DNA of 64,000 nucleotides from Tetmemena sp. SeJ-2015 (GCA_027382625.1 JAJKFJ010021196.1:1-64000), one strand, 5' to 3'. Positions 47,692 through 61,111 are shown, numbered from the stretch's first letter. Numbers and translations: made by a program. The notes: generated by a model from the letters alone, not told the origin.

Positions 47692-48033
47692 TAAACAAGA
47701 TATCATTCCTTCAAATGACTCAGGCAAAGTCAAGTTGATAGGAAATATATTTAAATAAGGATTGAAGTACAGCTTTTTTTAACTTTCTTAAATTGAAAAG
47801 AATAATTATTTAGGCGGTTTTATAAGTTTGCTTTATAAATACCAATAAAAAAATGTTCTATATCTAAAATTAATTGATCGAAGTAAAATATATAAGAAAT
47901 CTAGGCTTAAGCTTAATTTAATATTAAATTTTTATACTTTCTTGGAATTATAAATCCAATTTTATTGATCAAATAGATAATTTTAGTGATACTTAACTAG
48001 AATCCTTTTCCTAATTTCCCCTTTTGACATAGA
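47692..48033. other. AT-rich spacer or long IES
   Basis: No coding signal. It separates two Gln/Ser-rich coding blocks that might belong to one gene. Confidence 0.4.
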
Positions 48034-48780
48034 ATGAGGATGAGAGAATTAAGATAGCTTCTAGCTTTAAGGCAGATACACAGCATAGCTAGCTAGATTA
48101 AACTCAGTCTCTCTAATCTTATTTTACTTTTCTTAGTAGCAAATCCAAAAGCTTTTTAAGCAGGAGAGCATTAACCAAACCTACTAGTCAATCTAAAATT
48201 AGAAGAAGCGAGCTATGATTGCTTCTGCAGCGCCTCAATTCAAAACTTAAAAGCATAAAATTTCTGGCCTCATTACTTAAAGCTCTATTCAGCCTTAGCG
48301 ATTGATTTCTTAGAACTCATCTACGTAAAATAAGCCAAATAAGGGATCCTAAATTCAAAACTTCTTGCTCGGAAAGTTTAATAAGCTCAGCTCAGAACTC
48401 AGTAGGCTCAGTAAGAATAAGCGCAATCAATTAAAGCTGAGGCGGCGGTTAATCAAAATACTTCAAAGCTTGGCTTTGTAGCTTAAGATAACTCTAGCTC
48501 CAAATAAGCTTTCAAGATGAAGTACAATAGATAAAAGGGAGGCAGCAAATCAGCTTCAAAAAGTGTCACTCCTCAAAGAGTATAGAATTTCTTGAAAACA
48601 GAGGCTAATTCTAGGAATCTTGTTCAAAAAAGGCTTGATTTTTGTTTTGAGGATAACAGAGAGAGTTCAAATAGTTGCCATGAACAAAATTCTAAAGAGT
48701 AAAGCTGCTCCATAAATGAGAGTGCTAATTCAGGAAACTAGGTTACAAATCAGATAGGATATTAAATTGTATTGAGAACT
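48034..48780 (+). CDS. uncharacterised Q/S-rich coding region
   Basis: Coding-like frames with many TAA/TAG Gln codons: RAMIASAAPQFK, then GKFNKLSSELSRLSKNKRNQ, and one frame over SIKAEAAVNQNTSKLGFVAQ and NFLKTEANSRNLVQKRLDFC. A one-base slip near 48400-48450 is needed. It may be the end of the gene starting at 46201. No domain is recognised. Confidence 0.4.
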
Positions 48781-49137
48781 TCAGTTTTAATTTTTCCAAA
48801 TGATTTTAACTTTTTTGATAAAATCCCAACAATAAATATAATAATTTAGGATATAAATTTAATCATAAGATAATTAGCAATTTATCATAAATTAAGGTTT
48901 AACAGAGATTTAATAAGACAAAGAATAAATATTTTTACTTTACAATAATTAAGTGAAGCACTCAAAGATGAAGTAGAGTGCCAGAAAAAATATTGCTGCT
49001 TATTTGAGGTAATTCTTTCTGATTTGAATCATTTATCTTTATTATATTACCCATTTTAACACAAAATAAGAGCATTTAAAACCAGTTCAGATAAATATCT
49101 CTGTTAGGATTGAAAATGACCATAGAATCTATCCTGG
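48781..49137. other. convergent intergenic region
   Basis: AT-rich spacer; the preceding frame stays nominally open here but has no protein-like character. Confidence 0.4.
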
Positions 49138-49939
49138 TCATATCTTGCACTCTTAAAGAGAGAAATGCTCTATAGAAATAATTTAACTGGAAATATAGGA
49201 TTACTATTTATTCTTAACCCTTGATTCCATATCTGAGACTGCCTTGAGTCCTAACTTTTTGTAGTCTGTGATTTCATTGATCGGTAGCTTAATGCCTCCA
49301 TTTTCATCGAAAGGATCTTTATCAATATCTGTCAACCTAATCTCGTAACTTGCTATGATTTACTCCTTCACATGTTCTCTAAACCAGCCATCATTCAAGA
49401 TGTTGATAATCTCTATCTTCAAAGTATTGAAGTGATTGTGAACTGGGATATAGAAAAGCTACATGAAGTCAAGATTGTGATCTAAGGATTTTTCTCGTGT
49501 AAAAGACGTAAGGGTTGCAATAAATCCTGATAAAGATATTATTGAAGAAAGGGAAGTGTTTTATTCCTTGTAAATCTAGTAAAATTTTGCCGAAAGGATT
49601 TTTGTTAGTCTGATCAAGTGCATACATATTTTCAGGTAAAATCTTGGCGTCTATTGTCAGATAATTTTCAATAACATTAAGCAATGGCTTGAAAACTTTT
49701 TGGATGTCTGAACTCTCATAGATTTCCGGTATAGTAAGAAATAAAGCATCGTCATCATACTTATGAGATATCATGATGCACTCTATCTTTCGCGGCTTGT
49801 TATCCTCATCTCCCACTAACACCTTAGATTTTCTAATCAGACCTTTGTAGACTACATATGAGCATTTGAAATCATGTCTCTTAAGAGAGTTGCAAAATAT
49901 AGCGAAGAGTTTGAATAGCGTACGTAATACTTCTTCCAT
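49138..49939 (-). CDS. uncharacterised protein
   Basis: MEEVLRTLFKLFAIFCNSLK from 49939, a well-formed 150-codon frame (VLVGDEDNKPRKIECIMISH, PEIYESSDIQKVFKPLLNVI), then a slip at an A run near 49500 into SLDHNLDFMQLFYIPVHNHF and IIASYEIRLTDIDKDPFDEN to TGA 49138-49140. The amino acid use is that of a folded globular protein, not low complexity. I could not name the family. Confidence 0.6.
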
Positions 49940-50019
49940 TGAGTTTTATGAGGTAATTTTACGAACAAATAATCTAGATTTTCTCTAGATATTTGTTACT
50001 ATCGATAAAATAGAAATAT

Positions 50020-51793
50020 AAGCAGATGGTCCTTAATCTCCAGAAGCTTTTGATGAATCTTGAGTTATTAAGCTCTTTTATCCACTTCTTATTTTTCCTG
50101 CTAGGGAGGTTTAGGAATAGATTAGGGCTATAACTCTGGACTTAGATTAATTTTCTTAGACTCGGGAGATGAAATGAAATATAATAGAGATAGCAAGTCC
50201 TCATTAACAGCTTTCTCATATAACTACACTTAGCCTGATTTGTATTTCTTCTCTATATTGTTTTAGTTTTGCTCTTCTTGAAGCACGATTTCATTCTCTG
50301 CTTGGATTTAGTATTCTTCGAACGATTATTTTCTTGCCTTTTTCTGCTCTAAAATATTATCTATCTCATCAGCTGATCGATTATCTAAAATTTATAGAGT
50401 GGGTGAATCATAACCTTTTTCTTAGAGGAGGTTAATCCATTTTAAAATAAAAAATTAAAAATTATGGATATTGCTTTATAAACCTGCCCAAAAAGCCTCG
50501 AGGACCAATTTCTTGAAAGAAACTCATCTGCAAATATTTTATATTGATAAACTTATTTGAGTTGAAAGATTTCAATATTTTTATTTATATTTTTTTTTGT
50601 AAATAAAAAGAATTTTAGGATAAAAGTAGGAGTTGTGTACCTCAAAATATTTATAAATCTCATATATTAATAAAGAGAAAAAATCTCTTCTGCTCTCTGA
50701 TTTATCTTCCTCATCTTAGATTTAACTTTCGAGAATATAATCTAAGCTTTTCCTTCCTCTTTTAAGTATGTCTCTATATTGACTAGATTTATAGTAAGCT
50801 ATTTCCTCTCTAAAAATTCTTTCCTCCTATTGTTGACTATCAACCTCATCAATTTTACTAAAAGTACTTTAATTTCTATATTTAAAATTTCTTAAAGATC
50901 TTCATACTCGAATTTTTGAGATTCAGCCCTTTGCCTGTTAGCTATGACCTTAAACTTTTAGGTTGCTGCAATATTCGTACTAAAAGCAGACACTTCTTGC
51001 TTACTCTAATTCCCTTTGTCTCTCTAGTTCTAATCTTCATTCTTTGCCCTTTGAGATGGATTCCCTGTTTGAGTACTATTCGTGAAATTATCTATGCTTC
51101 CTGTATTCTTATCCTGTGCTTTGTTTTTAGTGGTTGATTCTATAGAAGCTAAAGCCTTCTTTTTTGAAATTCTCGCAGAGAACAAGAAGAACTTGTAGAG
51201 CATTATCATCAGAGAGCGGGCCATTTCTCTATAGCCTCGGATATATCTCAGAATTTGGTCAGCGAATTCTTGCAGTTTCTTAATGCGCTCTTCGCTTTGA
51301 TTTCCGAAGAAGGAAGAGTTATTGTGAAATTTCTAAAGCTGCAGATTCTTGAACTTCATTCTTAGCTAAAATGGGGATAGGTTAAAAAACCAATGCTATC
51401 AGAAACGTTTACTTACACAAATTTAAATTATCATTTTAAAGATAAATTTTAATTTACTTACTGCTTCATAGAAAGCTTGAAACTCAGTCATGGTTTTATT
51501 AGTCTCGTAGATCAAATCCAAGTCTTTAATATAGATCTCTATCAAGAAAGTCTAGAAGGGGAAAATTAATTTGAATCTATAATTCTTACGGACTGCCCAA
51601 TATATTTCTTCTCGAACTTGACCACTTTTATTTCAAGTTAGTTGGGATCAACACTATTCAAGAAATCTTCCATGGACAGAATGGTTGCCCCGTATGTTTA
51701 ATTTAAGAGGGTGTTAGTAGCAGCTGGACTTATGATCTATGTATTAAATCGCTGGATGCCTGGTGAAGAGTTTATTTTTCCTGATGGAATCAT
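50020..51793 (-). CDS. PX-like domain and coiled-coil protein
   Basis: From ATG at 51793 (MIPSGKINSSPGIQRFNTQI). A block IKVVKFEKKYIGQS, a 38-nt intron (51552-51589), then FLIEIYIKDLDLIYETNKTM and, after another intron (51366-51461), LRMKFKNLQLQKF. This resembles a PX phosphoinositide-binding domain (strand, then F..FY..L..KF.NL.L) of sorting-nexin type, but the basic residues are weak. Helical segments follow (SEERIKKLQEFADQILRYIR, IETYLKEEGKAQIIFSKVKS). After an AT-rich insert at 50440-50650 there is a Glu/Gln-rich coiled coil (SADEIDNILEQKKARKQSFE). The exact stop is unclear; visible coding ends near 50020. Confidence 0.5.
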
Positions 51794-51981
51794 TTATTCC
51801 TCCTTGTGTAGATTTGATTAACTTTTGATTAATTAAAGTATAAATGACGTTTAACTCTATATTTACAAATGGAGAAACAATTTACAAGATTTAGGAAATA
51901 GGAAGTTAATAAAATAAATTGAGTAGGAGAGGTAGCAAGAATTAATTCTTAATAGATTTGAGGAGATAGGTCTTCGAGAAT

Positions 51982-52054
51982 GCGGGTGTGGTCTAGTGGT
52001 TATGACGCTCGCTTCACACGCGAGAGGTCGGGGGTTCGATCCCCCCTTCCCGTA
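51982..52054 (+). tRNA. tRNA-Val(CAC)
   Basis: 73-nt cloverleaf without intron. Anticodon stem CTCGC/GCGAG with loop TTCACAC gives anticodon CAC (Val). The T arm is GGGGG-TTCGATC-CCCCC, and the D arm holds AGTGGTTA. The acceptor stem pairs GCGGGTG with TTCCCGT, including wobble pairs and one T-T mismatch. A run of five T follows within a few bases, as for RNA polymerase III termination. It lies between genes, so it is either on its own somatic chromosome or carried with a neighbour. Confidence 0.9.
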
Positions 52055-52212
52055 CTTTTTCTTTTTATGGCTTTTTCTAATTAATTTTGTCTGCTTTTAA
52101 TTACGAAATTATTATAGCGTTTTAAACATTAAATATTCCTTTGAGAAATGATTAATAAAATTTAACGAACGCAGCAACTGAAGTAAGTAACAACAGCAAC
52201 ACCCAGAGTATA

Positions 52213-54469
52213 ATGAACAGAGGCTCCAGTTTTTAAAAACTAAATCCACCTAGCAGGGCTAACTAAAACAACAGCTCCAAAAATCCCTCTCCTTAGTTTA
52301 GGGCTGAGAAGTCAAGGGGAGGAGAATCAACAGGGACAAATCATTCGTTTGAGTTTGTGAATAATTTTAATTTAATCAATAGTAAAGATCTGACTCGGTT
52401 TCTCGATTTAACAATGAAGAAAATAAAGATATTTAAATTGATATTTTAGTCTAATTATAAATTATTGGCATTTAAAGATAAATTTTCTTAAGCAGACTAG
52501 AAAAATTAAATATATAAGATAGTCAATAATAAAATAAATGCTTTTAAAGAATAGATAGACTCTCTTAAATTGCCAAAAACTAAAGAAATTAAGTTTCAAT
52601 TATTCTCATTAAATTATTATAGCACTTTAAAAATAAAATAATTTTATAACAAGAGTGATTTTTTATTCTTGTCTTAAAATAAGAGGCAAAATTAAATAAA
52701 GATCTGCACATGAATTTGAACGGAACTAATTTAGAGGAGAATTGCAATTGGTTTGAAATAAGAGTTCTTGGCAAAAATCCAGAGAGAAGAGGCTACTAGT
52801 CTGCATTTATTTGCAACAAGAAGTAAGGTTTTACAAAGAGTTTAAGGTTTTAGAATGTACATCTATGGAGGACACGATATTAGAGAGGGTTCCTTATCTT
52901 CACTTTGGATGATTAACTTTCAAATTTAATTAGTAAATAACTTAGGTCATCTTTAGGATTTGGATAAACCTGAAAACGAATAAGATAAAAAGTTAATGTG
53001 GCATCTAACTGACACAACAGGGCCAAGTCCAGGAGCTATATCTCACCACTCTTCTATTGTATATAATGAAAGAATGTATCTCTTTGGAGGTAGCAAAGCT
53101 AACGGAGAAGAAAATCCAAGATTCTATTCCCTCGATTTAAAGTCGTACAGATGGGAGATAGTGCAAGGGGTAAATTTGCTTGATAATTTTTGTAACTCCG
53201 ATTTAGAGGGGATAAGTTCCATAATCAAGGGATGAGCATACAGCAATAATATATGAGGGAAGTATGATAATCTTCGGTGGCTTTGTAAATGGGGTGAGAA
53301 CCAAAGAAATATATCGCTACTACTTTAACGACAATAAATGGGAGTAAGTTAATCAGCTCAGCAGTGCGAGTCCTCCCCCGAGAGCAGGTCACAGTGCAGT
53401 TTAATATGGAGATGACATGGTGATTTTCGGAGGAAAGGATGAAGATAATAATAAGCTGAATGATATCTGGGTCTTTAACTTTAACACATATAAATGGACA
53501 GGGGTGTAATGCAATAACATGCCCGATCAATTGCCTAACCCTCGCAGCGGACACTCCGCTTGTCTTTTCAAAGATTTGATGGTTGTGTTTGGGGGTATTC
53601 ATGAAGTCACAAAAGAACTTGATGACCTCATTGTGTTTGATTTGAAGTCAAAGAGATGGGCCACACTTTTCGAAGAATAACTTAACTCTCCCAAGAGAAA
53701 GCAACTTAACCTTAATGGAAGTAATCAAAACTCTGGAAGGCATGCATAATATCAAAAGTATTAAGACAGTCCTAGCAGCTTTAAGAAAAAGTAGAGTTTC
53801 CTAATGAACGGAAGAGGAGATCAGTTCAAAATAGAGGTGGATGGGACAACTAGTAACGCTTAGAATTCTCCAAACGCTCTATATTTATTTTGCTAGAGGA
53901 AGACTGCTAATAGTTAGACTAGAAGGAAGAATGTTTTCAGCTCATAAAATACAAGCAGAAGAAGCAGCTAAAAGAGATAATCACAGATGAGATAAAGCAT
54001 GAATGCGAATGGAGGATTTCCTGGACTTGGTCACTTACACAAAGAGCACCCTCATCCGATTGAATTAGAGAGCCCTACTTCTATTTCTATGAAAAATTCG
54101 TTTATCATCAAGAACGCAGACCCTAGTTTCGAAAGCTACTATAAGTAGATGGCGAAGAGAAAAACAAATATGAGTATATCCCAGGCAAACAACGGATCTT
54201 TTGTTGGAGGAGTCAACTAATCTTACTTTATAATGTTTTTTTACTTCTCTTAAGCTGTTGGCCATCATGAGACGATGCAACTTTACGGAAAAGTGCAAGG
54301 AAGAAGACCAGCAGCTAGAGATGGTCATACAGGTCTTATGTTTAGCGATAGTCTTATTGTGTTCGGTGGAGACAGGCATCACATGCCATTCAACGATATG
54401 TTATGCTTGATCTATAATCTGAGCTAATAACTAAAGGTCATCTATTCAATGATTGATAAATGTTACTGA
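52213..54469 (+). CDS. kelch-repeat protein
   Basis: A Ser/Asn-rich amino end (MNRGSSFQKLNPPSRANQNN) leads to a series of kelch blades with the GG and Y..W pattern: MYIYGGHDIREGS, MYLFGGSKANGEE...YRWEI, IIFGGFVNGVRTKEIYRYYF, AGHSAVQYGDDMVIFGGKDE, SGHSACLFKDLMVVFGGIHE, and a last blade DGHTGLMFSDSLIVFGGDRH after a long low-complexity insertion. It probably forms a beta propeller for protein binding. The end is TGA 54467-54469. Frame changes at 52650-52850 and 53170-53235 are unresolved IESs; CAAGGG flanks the second but leaves the frame off by one. Partner unknown. Confidence 0.85.
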
Positions 54470-54494
54470 ATATATTTAATCTTAATTTTTAATC

Positions 54495-55928
54495 ATGTTA
54501 TCATGTATTATAAGTAGTATAGCCAGAGATATTGTTGAGGATAGAAAAAAGAAAAGTGGGTATGGGCTTAAAGAGATATCTACTGTCATGACAAGAACTA
54601 AGCTACTTATCTTCTTACTTGAGTGGATTAGAGACATGGATAGACCAGTTATTTATTTCGATTATCCAAGATGGTCTTGGCTTTGGTTTGTTGTAAGATC
54701 CCCATTTTTATGTCATTTAGATTTTTTAGTCTTTGGAAGTATTGTCTTACATTTTAATCCCTATTATCTCCTGACCTACATTACTATCTTTACTCTGTTA
54801 TTGATAGCCTCCTACTCTGAAATATGGGCTAACTACGTCACTCCACATTTAAATAGTCTTCTCTTTAAAGAGGAAAATCTAAATAAGCTGATCATACCCA
54901 ACCACTAAGTCCGTACTCACGATGAAATATCACAAGAGAAGTCTATCTCATCGCTCAAAGAGGCTTCCGGAGAATTGAGACAAATCCAACAAGACTATAA
55001 TATCAGAGATAAGAATATACTAGGCAAGTTCAAAGACTTTAAGAAGAGCTCGACAGTTACACTAAACTATATGGACTAGACTTGCGATTTCTTTGAGAAG
55101 ACTAAAAATTTGATAAAGTGGGAGGACCCACGCATGACCAAATTCTTTTTCTTCCTTTGCCTCTTGCTATTCATAGTAGTCACATTCATTCCACTCAGAA
55201 CCATTATCATGGTCTACCTGGTCTATAAATTCTATAAGGGCTAATTTTATCATAAGAAAAGGATTCGACATAACAGAGAAGTGCTGTCAATAGAGCTTTT
55301 GAACTTCATAGATGAGAATAAGTTGAAGTCGGCACTAGGCGATAGAAATAAGTATGATGAAAGTTGGGAGAAGTTGCTTGGAAAGACCATGCAACTCAAA
55401 ATGTTTGAATAAAAGCTCAGCTTCTATTTCCAAGAAAACCTGAAGCTCTATTTCCCAAAAGATATGCTCAAGCTCAAAGATCCTAAAGACCCTTCAATAC
55501 TATTGGCAGACACACCAAATAAGCTGATTGATTATGTTTCAAAAGTCAAGCAGAGGTTGGTGCTGCCACTAAGAGACAGGAATGACATTCACTATGAAAA
55601 TAATCCTAATATACATAGGAAGTCTATCTCAAGTTACATGTACATCTTCAACTTTTTGATGAATAGAGTGCCCTCCGATATGTATAGACTCAAAAATCCA
55701 AGGCTTGAAATAGGACAAGAGACGAGAGGAGGAGCAGATGGAAAGCAAAAGGTGTTTACAGTGAAGTAAGAAGTAAGAAATGAGCTCAAGGAGGTACTTG
55801 AAGAAGAGAACTAATTAGATGAGAGCACGGATGGTACTAGCAAATAAAGTACTACATCTATTGGAAGTAATCTTAATGGAATAACTTCAAACATCGCTGC
55901 AAATCTGTTCAATAAAATAACTTAATGA
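54495..55928 (+). CDS. membrane protein with MCTP-type C-terminal module
   Basis: An uninterrupted frame of 477 residues with no IES or intron, starting only 25 bp after the kelch stop. Two hydrophobic pairs flank a soluble loop: LDFLVFGSIVLHF with LLTYITIFTLLLIASYSEIW, and FFFFLCLLLFIVVTFIPLRT with IIMVYLVYKFYKG. The sequence WEDPRMTKFF preceding the last pair and P-x-R after it match the conserved end of MCTP/plant C2 membrane proteins (PRT_C region). The C2 domains expected upstream are not visible nearby, so this may be a stand-alone form or the last part of a longer gene. The tail is Glu/Ser/Thr-rich and ends at TGA 55926-55928. Confidence 0.75.
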
Positions 55929-55997
55929 TTGGAAGGTAAAAATTTAACAGAGAGGATTTTAAAATCATTAGTTTTTATATTAATTTCAATCTCACTT

Positions 55998-56029
<32 letters not shown>
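55998..56029 (+). repeat. (TCAA)n microsatellite
   Basis: About eight tandem TCAA units in the spacer between two plus-strand genes. Confidence 0.9.
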
Positions 56030-56216
56030 TCATAAAAAATCTTCTATCAAGAAATTTTAAGACAATTCATAAATCCTTTTACAAAATTAGCTAAGACTAA
56101 TATTATTTGGAATTATTTTTTTGAAAACTAAGAAATATACTAAATCTATAAGATAATATATATCATAAAGATATATTAGAGAAGAAGGTATAATACTTAA
56201 TATAATACAATTAGAA

Positions 56217-59200
56217 ATGGATTAATCAAAGAGTGCTTAGTATTTTTCTAACATTGCTTTAATACTTGTCCAATCAGTTAAGTCTCTTTAAAACTTCGCA
56301 TTTGATTAAGAATCACTCTCCGATAAGGAAATTGAGGGCAGATTAAAAGCCATTAGTGAGATCTTGCAATTTGACTTCAACTTGCCATTAAACATCAGCC
56401 ACTCTCTGCTGTAGATTTCAATAAAGATTCTTCTCGAAAAGATTTAGCCTGAGAAAGATTTCATTTAACTCAAAATTATTCCAATCATTAGAACTATTCT
56501 CGAAAAGCTAGATTTTTCACAGCTTTTCACCCAGTAAACTACGGAAAACAGCATTTTTGACTTTATAAGATGGACTTTGACTACGCTTTCACTAAAGGAA
56601 ACTGCTGAATATCAGAATAATGTTCCCGAACTGATTCTAACTAGGAATAGTAATCAATAGATTTAAAACGTTGAAATTAGAAAGGTAATAAAGGAAATTT
56701 CTCATAAGAGGTGTGTTTATGAGTCTTGAATGGTTAATCTTTTGATTTCTAAGTTCTGCTCCTACTGATAAATTAAGAGATATTATGCCAGGATACAGCT
56801 CTAAAATGACTAAAGTTCTTTCGAATGATATCCCAAACATCAGCTAAAAAATAAAAGTCTAGATGGTTCAAAGTTGGCAACTTATACTCAAGTACGAGAT
56901 ACCCAAGCTCTCTCTATAATCTCAATTAATTGCTGCTAATTAGAATGCATAGAGCAATAAGAAAGAAAAATTATAAGAGTTATTGACTATGATTAAGTCT
57001 TAAAAGTCGAGTCTGGCAAATGAACAGAATAGATTTAAGAAAAGAAAAAAGACTAGGAACTTTAAAATAATGAGGGGAGTTAAATTTTGAGGCTGAAGGA
57101 TTGCTTCAGCTATATTTTAGATAATCTCTACAAGAATTCAGGTTAGTTAAAGCTATTCAAGGCTATTTCTGAGCTTACTTTTGATATTCTAAGGGAACAA
57201 AAATAAGTAAGCCCTCTCACTAAAGAAGTCCTTATTCTAAATAAAATGTGCGGAGGATCTTTCAAAATCTCCTCAGATAGAGCAGTTTAAGAATTCAAAG
57301 ATGAATTACTAAAAGATTTTATCAATGAGATGAACAGCTTAAAGAAAATTAAAATGATGATCAATGAAGATTAAAGAGAATTTAAAATAAAGAAGATCAT
57401 ATCTCTGAATGATATTTGCTAGCAACTAGAAATAGAATTGGCAAACTAGTAAGATTCTTAGGTAATACTTGCAAATCTAAGAAGCTTTCTGGACTTCTAA
57501 TCAGAAAGAGTACTTATATCTGAAGTTTCTTAAATAAATCCTAACTATTTAGAGAACAAAGCTGGTAAAAATAGTGATCAACCAGCAAATTTTTAAACCA
57601 TTAAATTCTTGAAGTAGCAACCTCATTTAGAAAAAGGCTTAAGTAATGTTACTGTTTCAAACTTAAAATTTGTTAATGAGTATATCTGCAAGAGTTTGGC
57701 TTTATTTCAAGACGATCACAAATTCTTTAATAGCCTTTGCACTTTGATATAGAATCTTTCTTTCAAATTACAATGCGAATTTCAACACATTATATTTTTA
57801 TCCTTTTGGAAGAACTAAATTAAATCCTAAGTTCATTTGGGTAAATGAACAGTAGATTATATTAGTAGTCATGTAGTGCAATTTTATTGCTCGCTCTCCT
57901 AGCCAATAAGAATCAAACTGAGAATTAGATCCTTCTTTTTACTGAAACACTCCAGTCTTAAGAGCACAGGCAGATTAAGTTTCCAATTTAAGAGAGATTC
58001 CTAGTCTTAGTTTACTTTGCAATTTACAAACTCTTGCAGCATATAAAATTCACAGCTATAAGCTCACTACTCCTCAGAAATTAGGTATTTTGCTATGCTT
58101 TTAGCGGTCTTTCTTCTCCCCAGGAATCCATTCAAAGAATTTCATTCAACATTTTAGAACTCATTAGATAAAATTATGAAGACTGTAAAGATATATAATC
58201 CTTACTGGGCAGAGATAACGGGAGCTATTTCAATTAATAAATTTTCTTAATATTTTTTAACATTTATTTCCAAAACCTCGTAATTAAGCTAAGAGGTGGA
58301 AACAGTATGCTATTGAACTTGAGCAACCAGTCTAGCTATTAGTCGCTCTAAATCTTGAAATCTTTGAAGCTCTTTGCTCCAAGTCTGTTGGATACTGCTA
58401 TATTTGATTTGATACAACAGATAGTAACAAATATTGACATCTCCATTCTTGATGCAAATTAAAAACTCATTCTTCTCTCTTTGGAAATGGCTGAAGTCAT
58501 ATCTGAGCATATTAGAGACTATTCGATCTTATATAAACCAGTAGATAAGAGGAGGATTATATTTTTATTCTAATTTTAAATTAATTTTTTAGGAAGAATA
58601 AGTTCGAGATACAGAAGAATAAACTAAAAGGTTACTCAAAAATCAGAAAAAGAATCTTCCAAATCTACTTAGAAAACTTTTACTAAGACTTCAGCCTTAT
58701 ATGAATGCTCAAACAAAACCCTTAAAAATTTGTTACAAGTCTTTGACTATTTTTGAAAATTTGGCTGAGTACCTTAAAGATTTGGAGATATAAAGAGAGA
58801 CAGAAATTAATGACCCATTTGCAGTTGAGGACCCAGCAAATGTCAGAATTCCTTGCGCTCTATCTGCTATCAGCTATGAACTCTACTCAAACTTCCTATC
58901 TATTATAAACGAATTTGAATTTAAATTCAGTTTAAATTATTTAACTGTTCTGAAGGTTAAATTATAATTTCATTTATAATCAAATTTTATCCTCAAAAAT
59001 TTAATTATTGAGACAACAACAATTAAGGCTTCATAGGAATTAAAGAAAATGAAATCCATTAAATTATAATATGCAAAATAAGCTGCAATAAAAAAACTTG
59101 TATATAAAGATGTATTTTTTGATTTTGAAGGAATATACAATTAGATTAAAAAAGCAGGATATATACGCACTCATATAGAGAACAGGCTCTGTGTAGAACT

Positions 59201-60690
59201 TGCTTGCAAGTGCTTGTATTGTGTAGTTTTGCTCATTTTTCACCATCTTATTCTCTCATTCTCCTTGCTGAATTGATCTTCACTGTTCAATACTTTCGAG
59301 ATAGCATACTCACTGTAGATGTAGCTGTTGGCCTTTCTCCTCTGAGCATTCTGAGTACACTTCATTCGTGAGCAGTTGTAAATACTCTGAGTTCGAGTTA
59401 AATATTGTTCAAAAATCAGTCATTGCGCTGTGTGTTTGAAATTGGCTTCTTCCATTAATAATTGTAGAAATATAAATGAATTAAGAAAACTTAAAAAGTT
59501 AATCACTTCACTCTTAAAAATTAATTAAGAATTCTTAAAACACTCAATGTTTTAATGCAAACAGTCTTAATTTATTTCTTAATTGATTTTTCTGCTAAAG
59601 AATGAGTGTTTCATTAATCTTAATTAATTTCAGAGTAGTCTTAATATAAGTTTGCAAATTCTTAATTAATTTTTAAGAGTGAAGTGATTAACTTTTTAAG
59701 TTTTCTTAATTCATTTATATTTCTACAATTATTAATGGAAGAAGCCAATTTCAAACACACAGCGCAATGACTGATTTTTGAACAATATTTAACTCGAACT
59801 CAGAGTATTTACAACTGCTCACGAATGAAGTGTACTCAGAATGCTCAGAGGAGAAAGGCCAACAGCTACATCTACAGTGAGTATGCTATCTCGAAAGTAT
59901 TGAACAGTGAAGATCAATTCAGCAAGGAGAATGAGAGAATAAGATGGTGAAAAATGAGCAAAACTACACAATACAAGCACTTGCAAGCAAGTTCTACACA
60001 GAGCCTGTTCTCTATATGAGTGCGTATATATCCTGCTTTTTTAATCTAATTGTATATTCCTTCAAAATCAAAAAATACATCTTTATATACATGTAGCTTA
60101 AATATCAATACTTTCAGAGATACTTAAGCTTAAATATGGCTAAAGGCTTTTTTATTTGCTTTTGTTTTATTATGACTTAATTTTGAGTTTAAAAATTAAT
60201 ATCACCATATTAAGAAGAATTAAAGTTGCGATCAGCTTTAGTTGAAGGTATATGAGACTTTAGAGAGAATTGCTGATGTAAATCCTGAGTTTTTACTGAG
60301 TGTTAAAAGATTTGAAGATGACATTGCTCCAGTTTTGAACAAGATTTTAATTTTTATCTTGGAAGAATAAAATAACTCAGAGCAAGATAGACGGAGTTTG
60401 ATTAAGAACAGAGTTACACAAAAGATAATAAATTTTGTGAAAACTTTGTATAGTAAGAAAGAGTAATTTGATAGATTCTAAACTGCTTTTGAAGAATGCA
60501 CCCGCTTAGAGAAACTTGCTTCAAGAGGAATCTAGATAGTTTGATCAATCTAATAAGTTCCATGACCGATTTTATGAAGAAAATATTACTCTACAGTAAA
60601 AATATTTCTTAACAAGTGAACAAGAATGAATTGCAGAAAAATACCATAGAACCTTAATTCTTTTTATCCAATTAACTTCTTCTTTAGTAA
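56217..60690 (+). CDS. large helical-repeat protein, family not recognised
   Basis: ATG at 56217 begins MDQSKSAQYFSNIALILVQS. A long series of leucine-rich amphipathic helices follows (GRLKAISEILQFDFNLPLNI, QFKDDEL-type segments, NLSFKLQCEFQ, SLKLFAPSLLDTAIFDLIQQ, NLPNLLRKLLLRLQPYMNAQ, YETLERIADVNPEFLLSVKR). The pattern suits a HEAT/armadillo-like superhelix. Many frame changes show IESs at about 56690, 57080, 57800-58310 and 58570 that I could not resolve individually. The 434-bp inverted repeat at 59099-60091 lies inside the gene and its right arm also has coding character (SEYAISKVLNSEDQFSKENE). The last protein-like block ends near 60650. Confidence 0.5.
59099..60091. repeat. 434-bp perfect inverted repeat with 125-bp spacer
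   Basis: Arm 59099-59532 is the reverse complement of 59658-60091 over every stretch I compared, without a mismatch. The spacer 59533-59657 is AT-rich. Flanks outside the arms differ. The right arm carries protein-like sequence in the plus direction, so an MDS-bearing stretch appears to have been duplicated in inverted orientation. No target-site duplication or transposon end was seen. Confidence 0.85.
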
Positions 60691-61111
60691 AATTATTTTC
60701 TTTTTACATTCTTATTTATTTGCAAGCCATTTTAACTTTAAAAAAATAAATTTGTAATTTCATTAAATACCTAATTAAAATTCTCCTATAATATGTGAAT
60801 AGTTTTAAAAAATCCTAGGCCAATCTTGCTAGGTATTCTGTAATTAAAGTGTATATGTTACTCATTTTATATTTATATTTTGTAAATTAATTGCTCTATT
60901 AAAAAACTATTCTTTAATATAATGAGAAAGACGATCCTTAATTAAGAGTAATGAAAGTTATTTGAAAAAATAAAATAAGATTAAAGATTCTTCAACCTTC
61001 ATATTCATCAATTTTACTTAAAATATAATTCATAGAATTACATTGAATAAGAAAGGGTTGCGATTTAATCAAAAAATAAGATTTATTATAAAATACTTTA
61101 GCTTGTCTTTC
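60691..61111. other. convergent intergenic region
   Basis: AT-rich spacer; nothing recognised. Confidence 0.5.
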
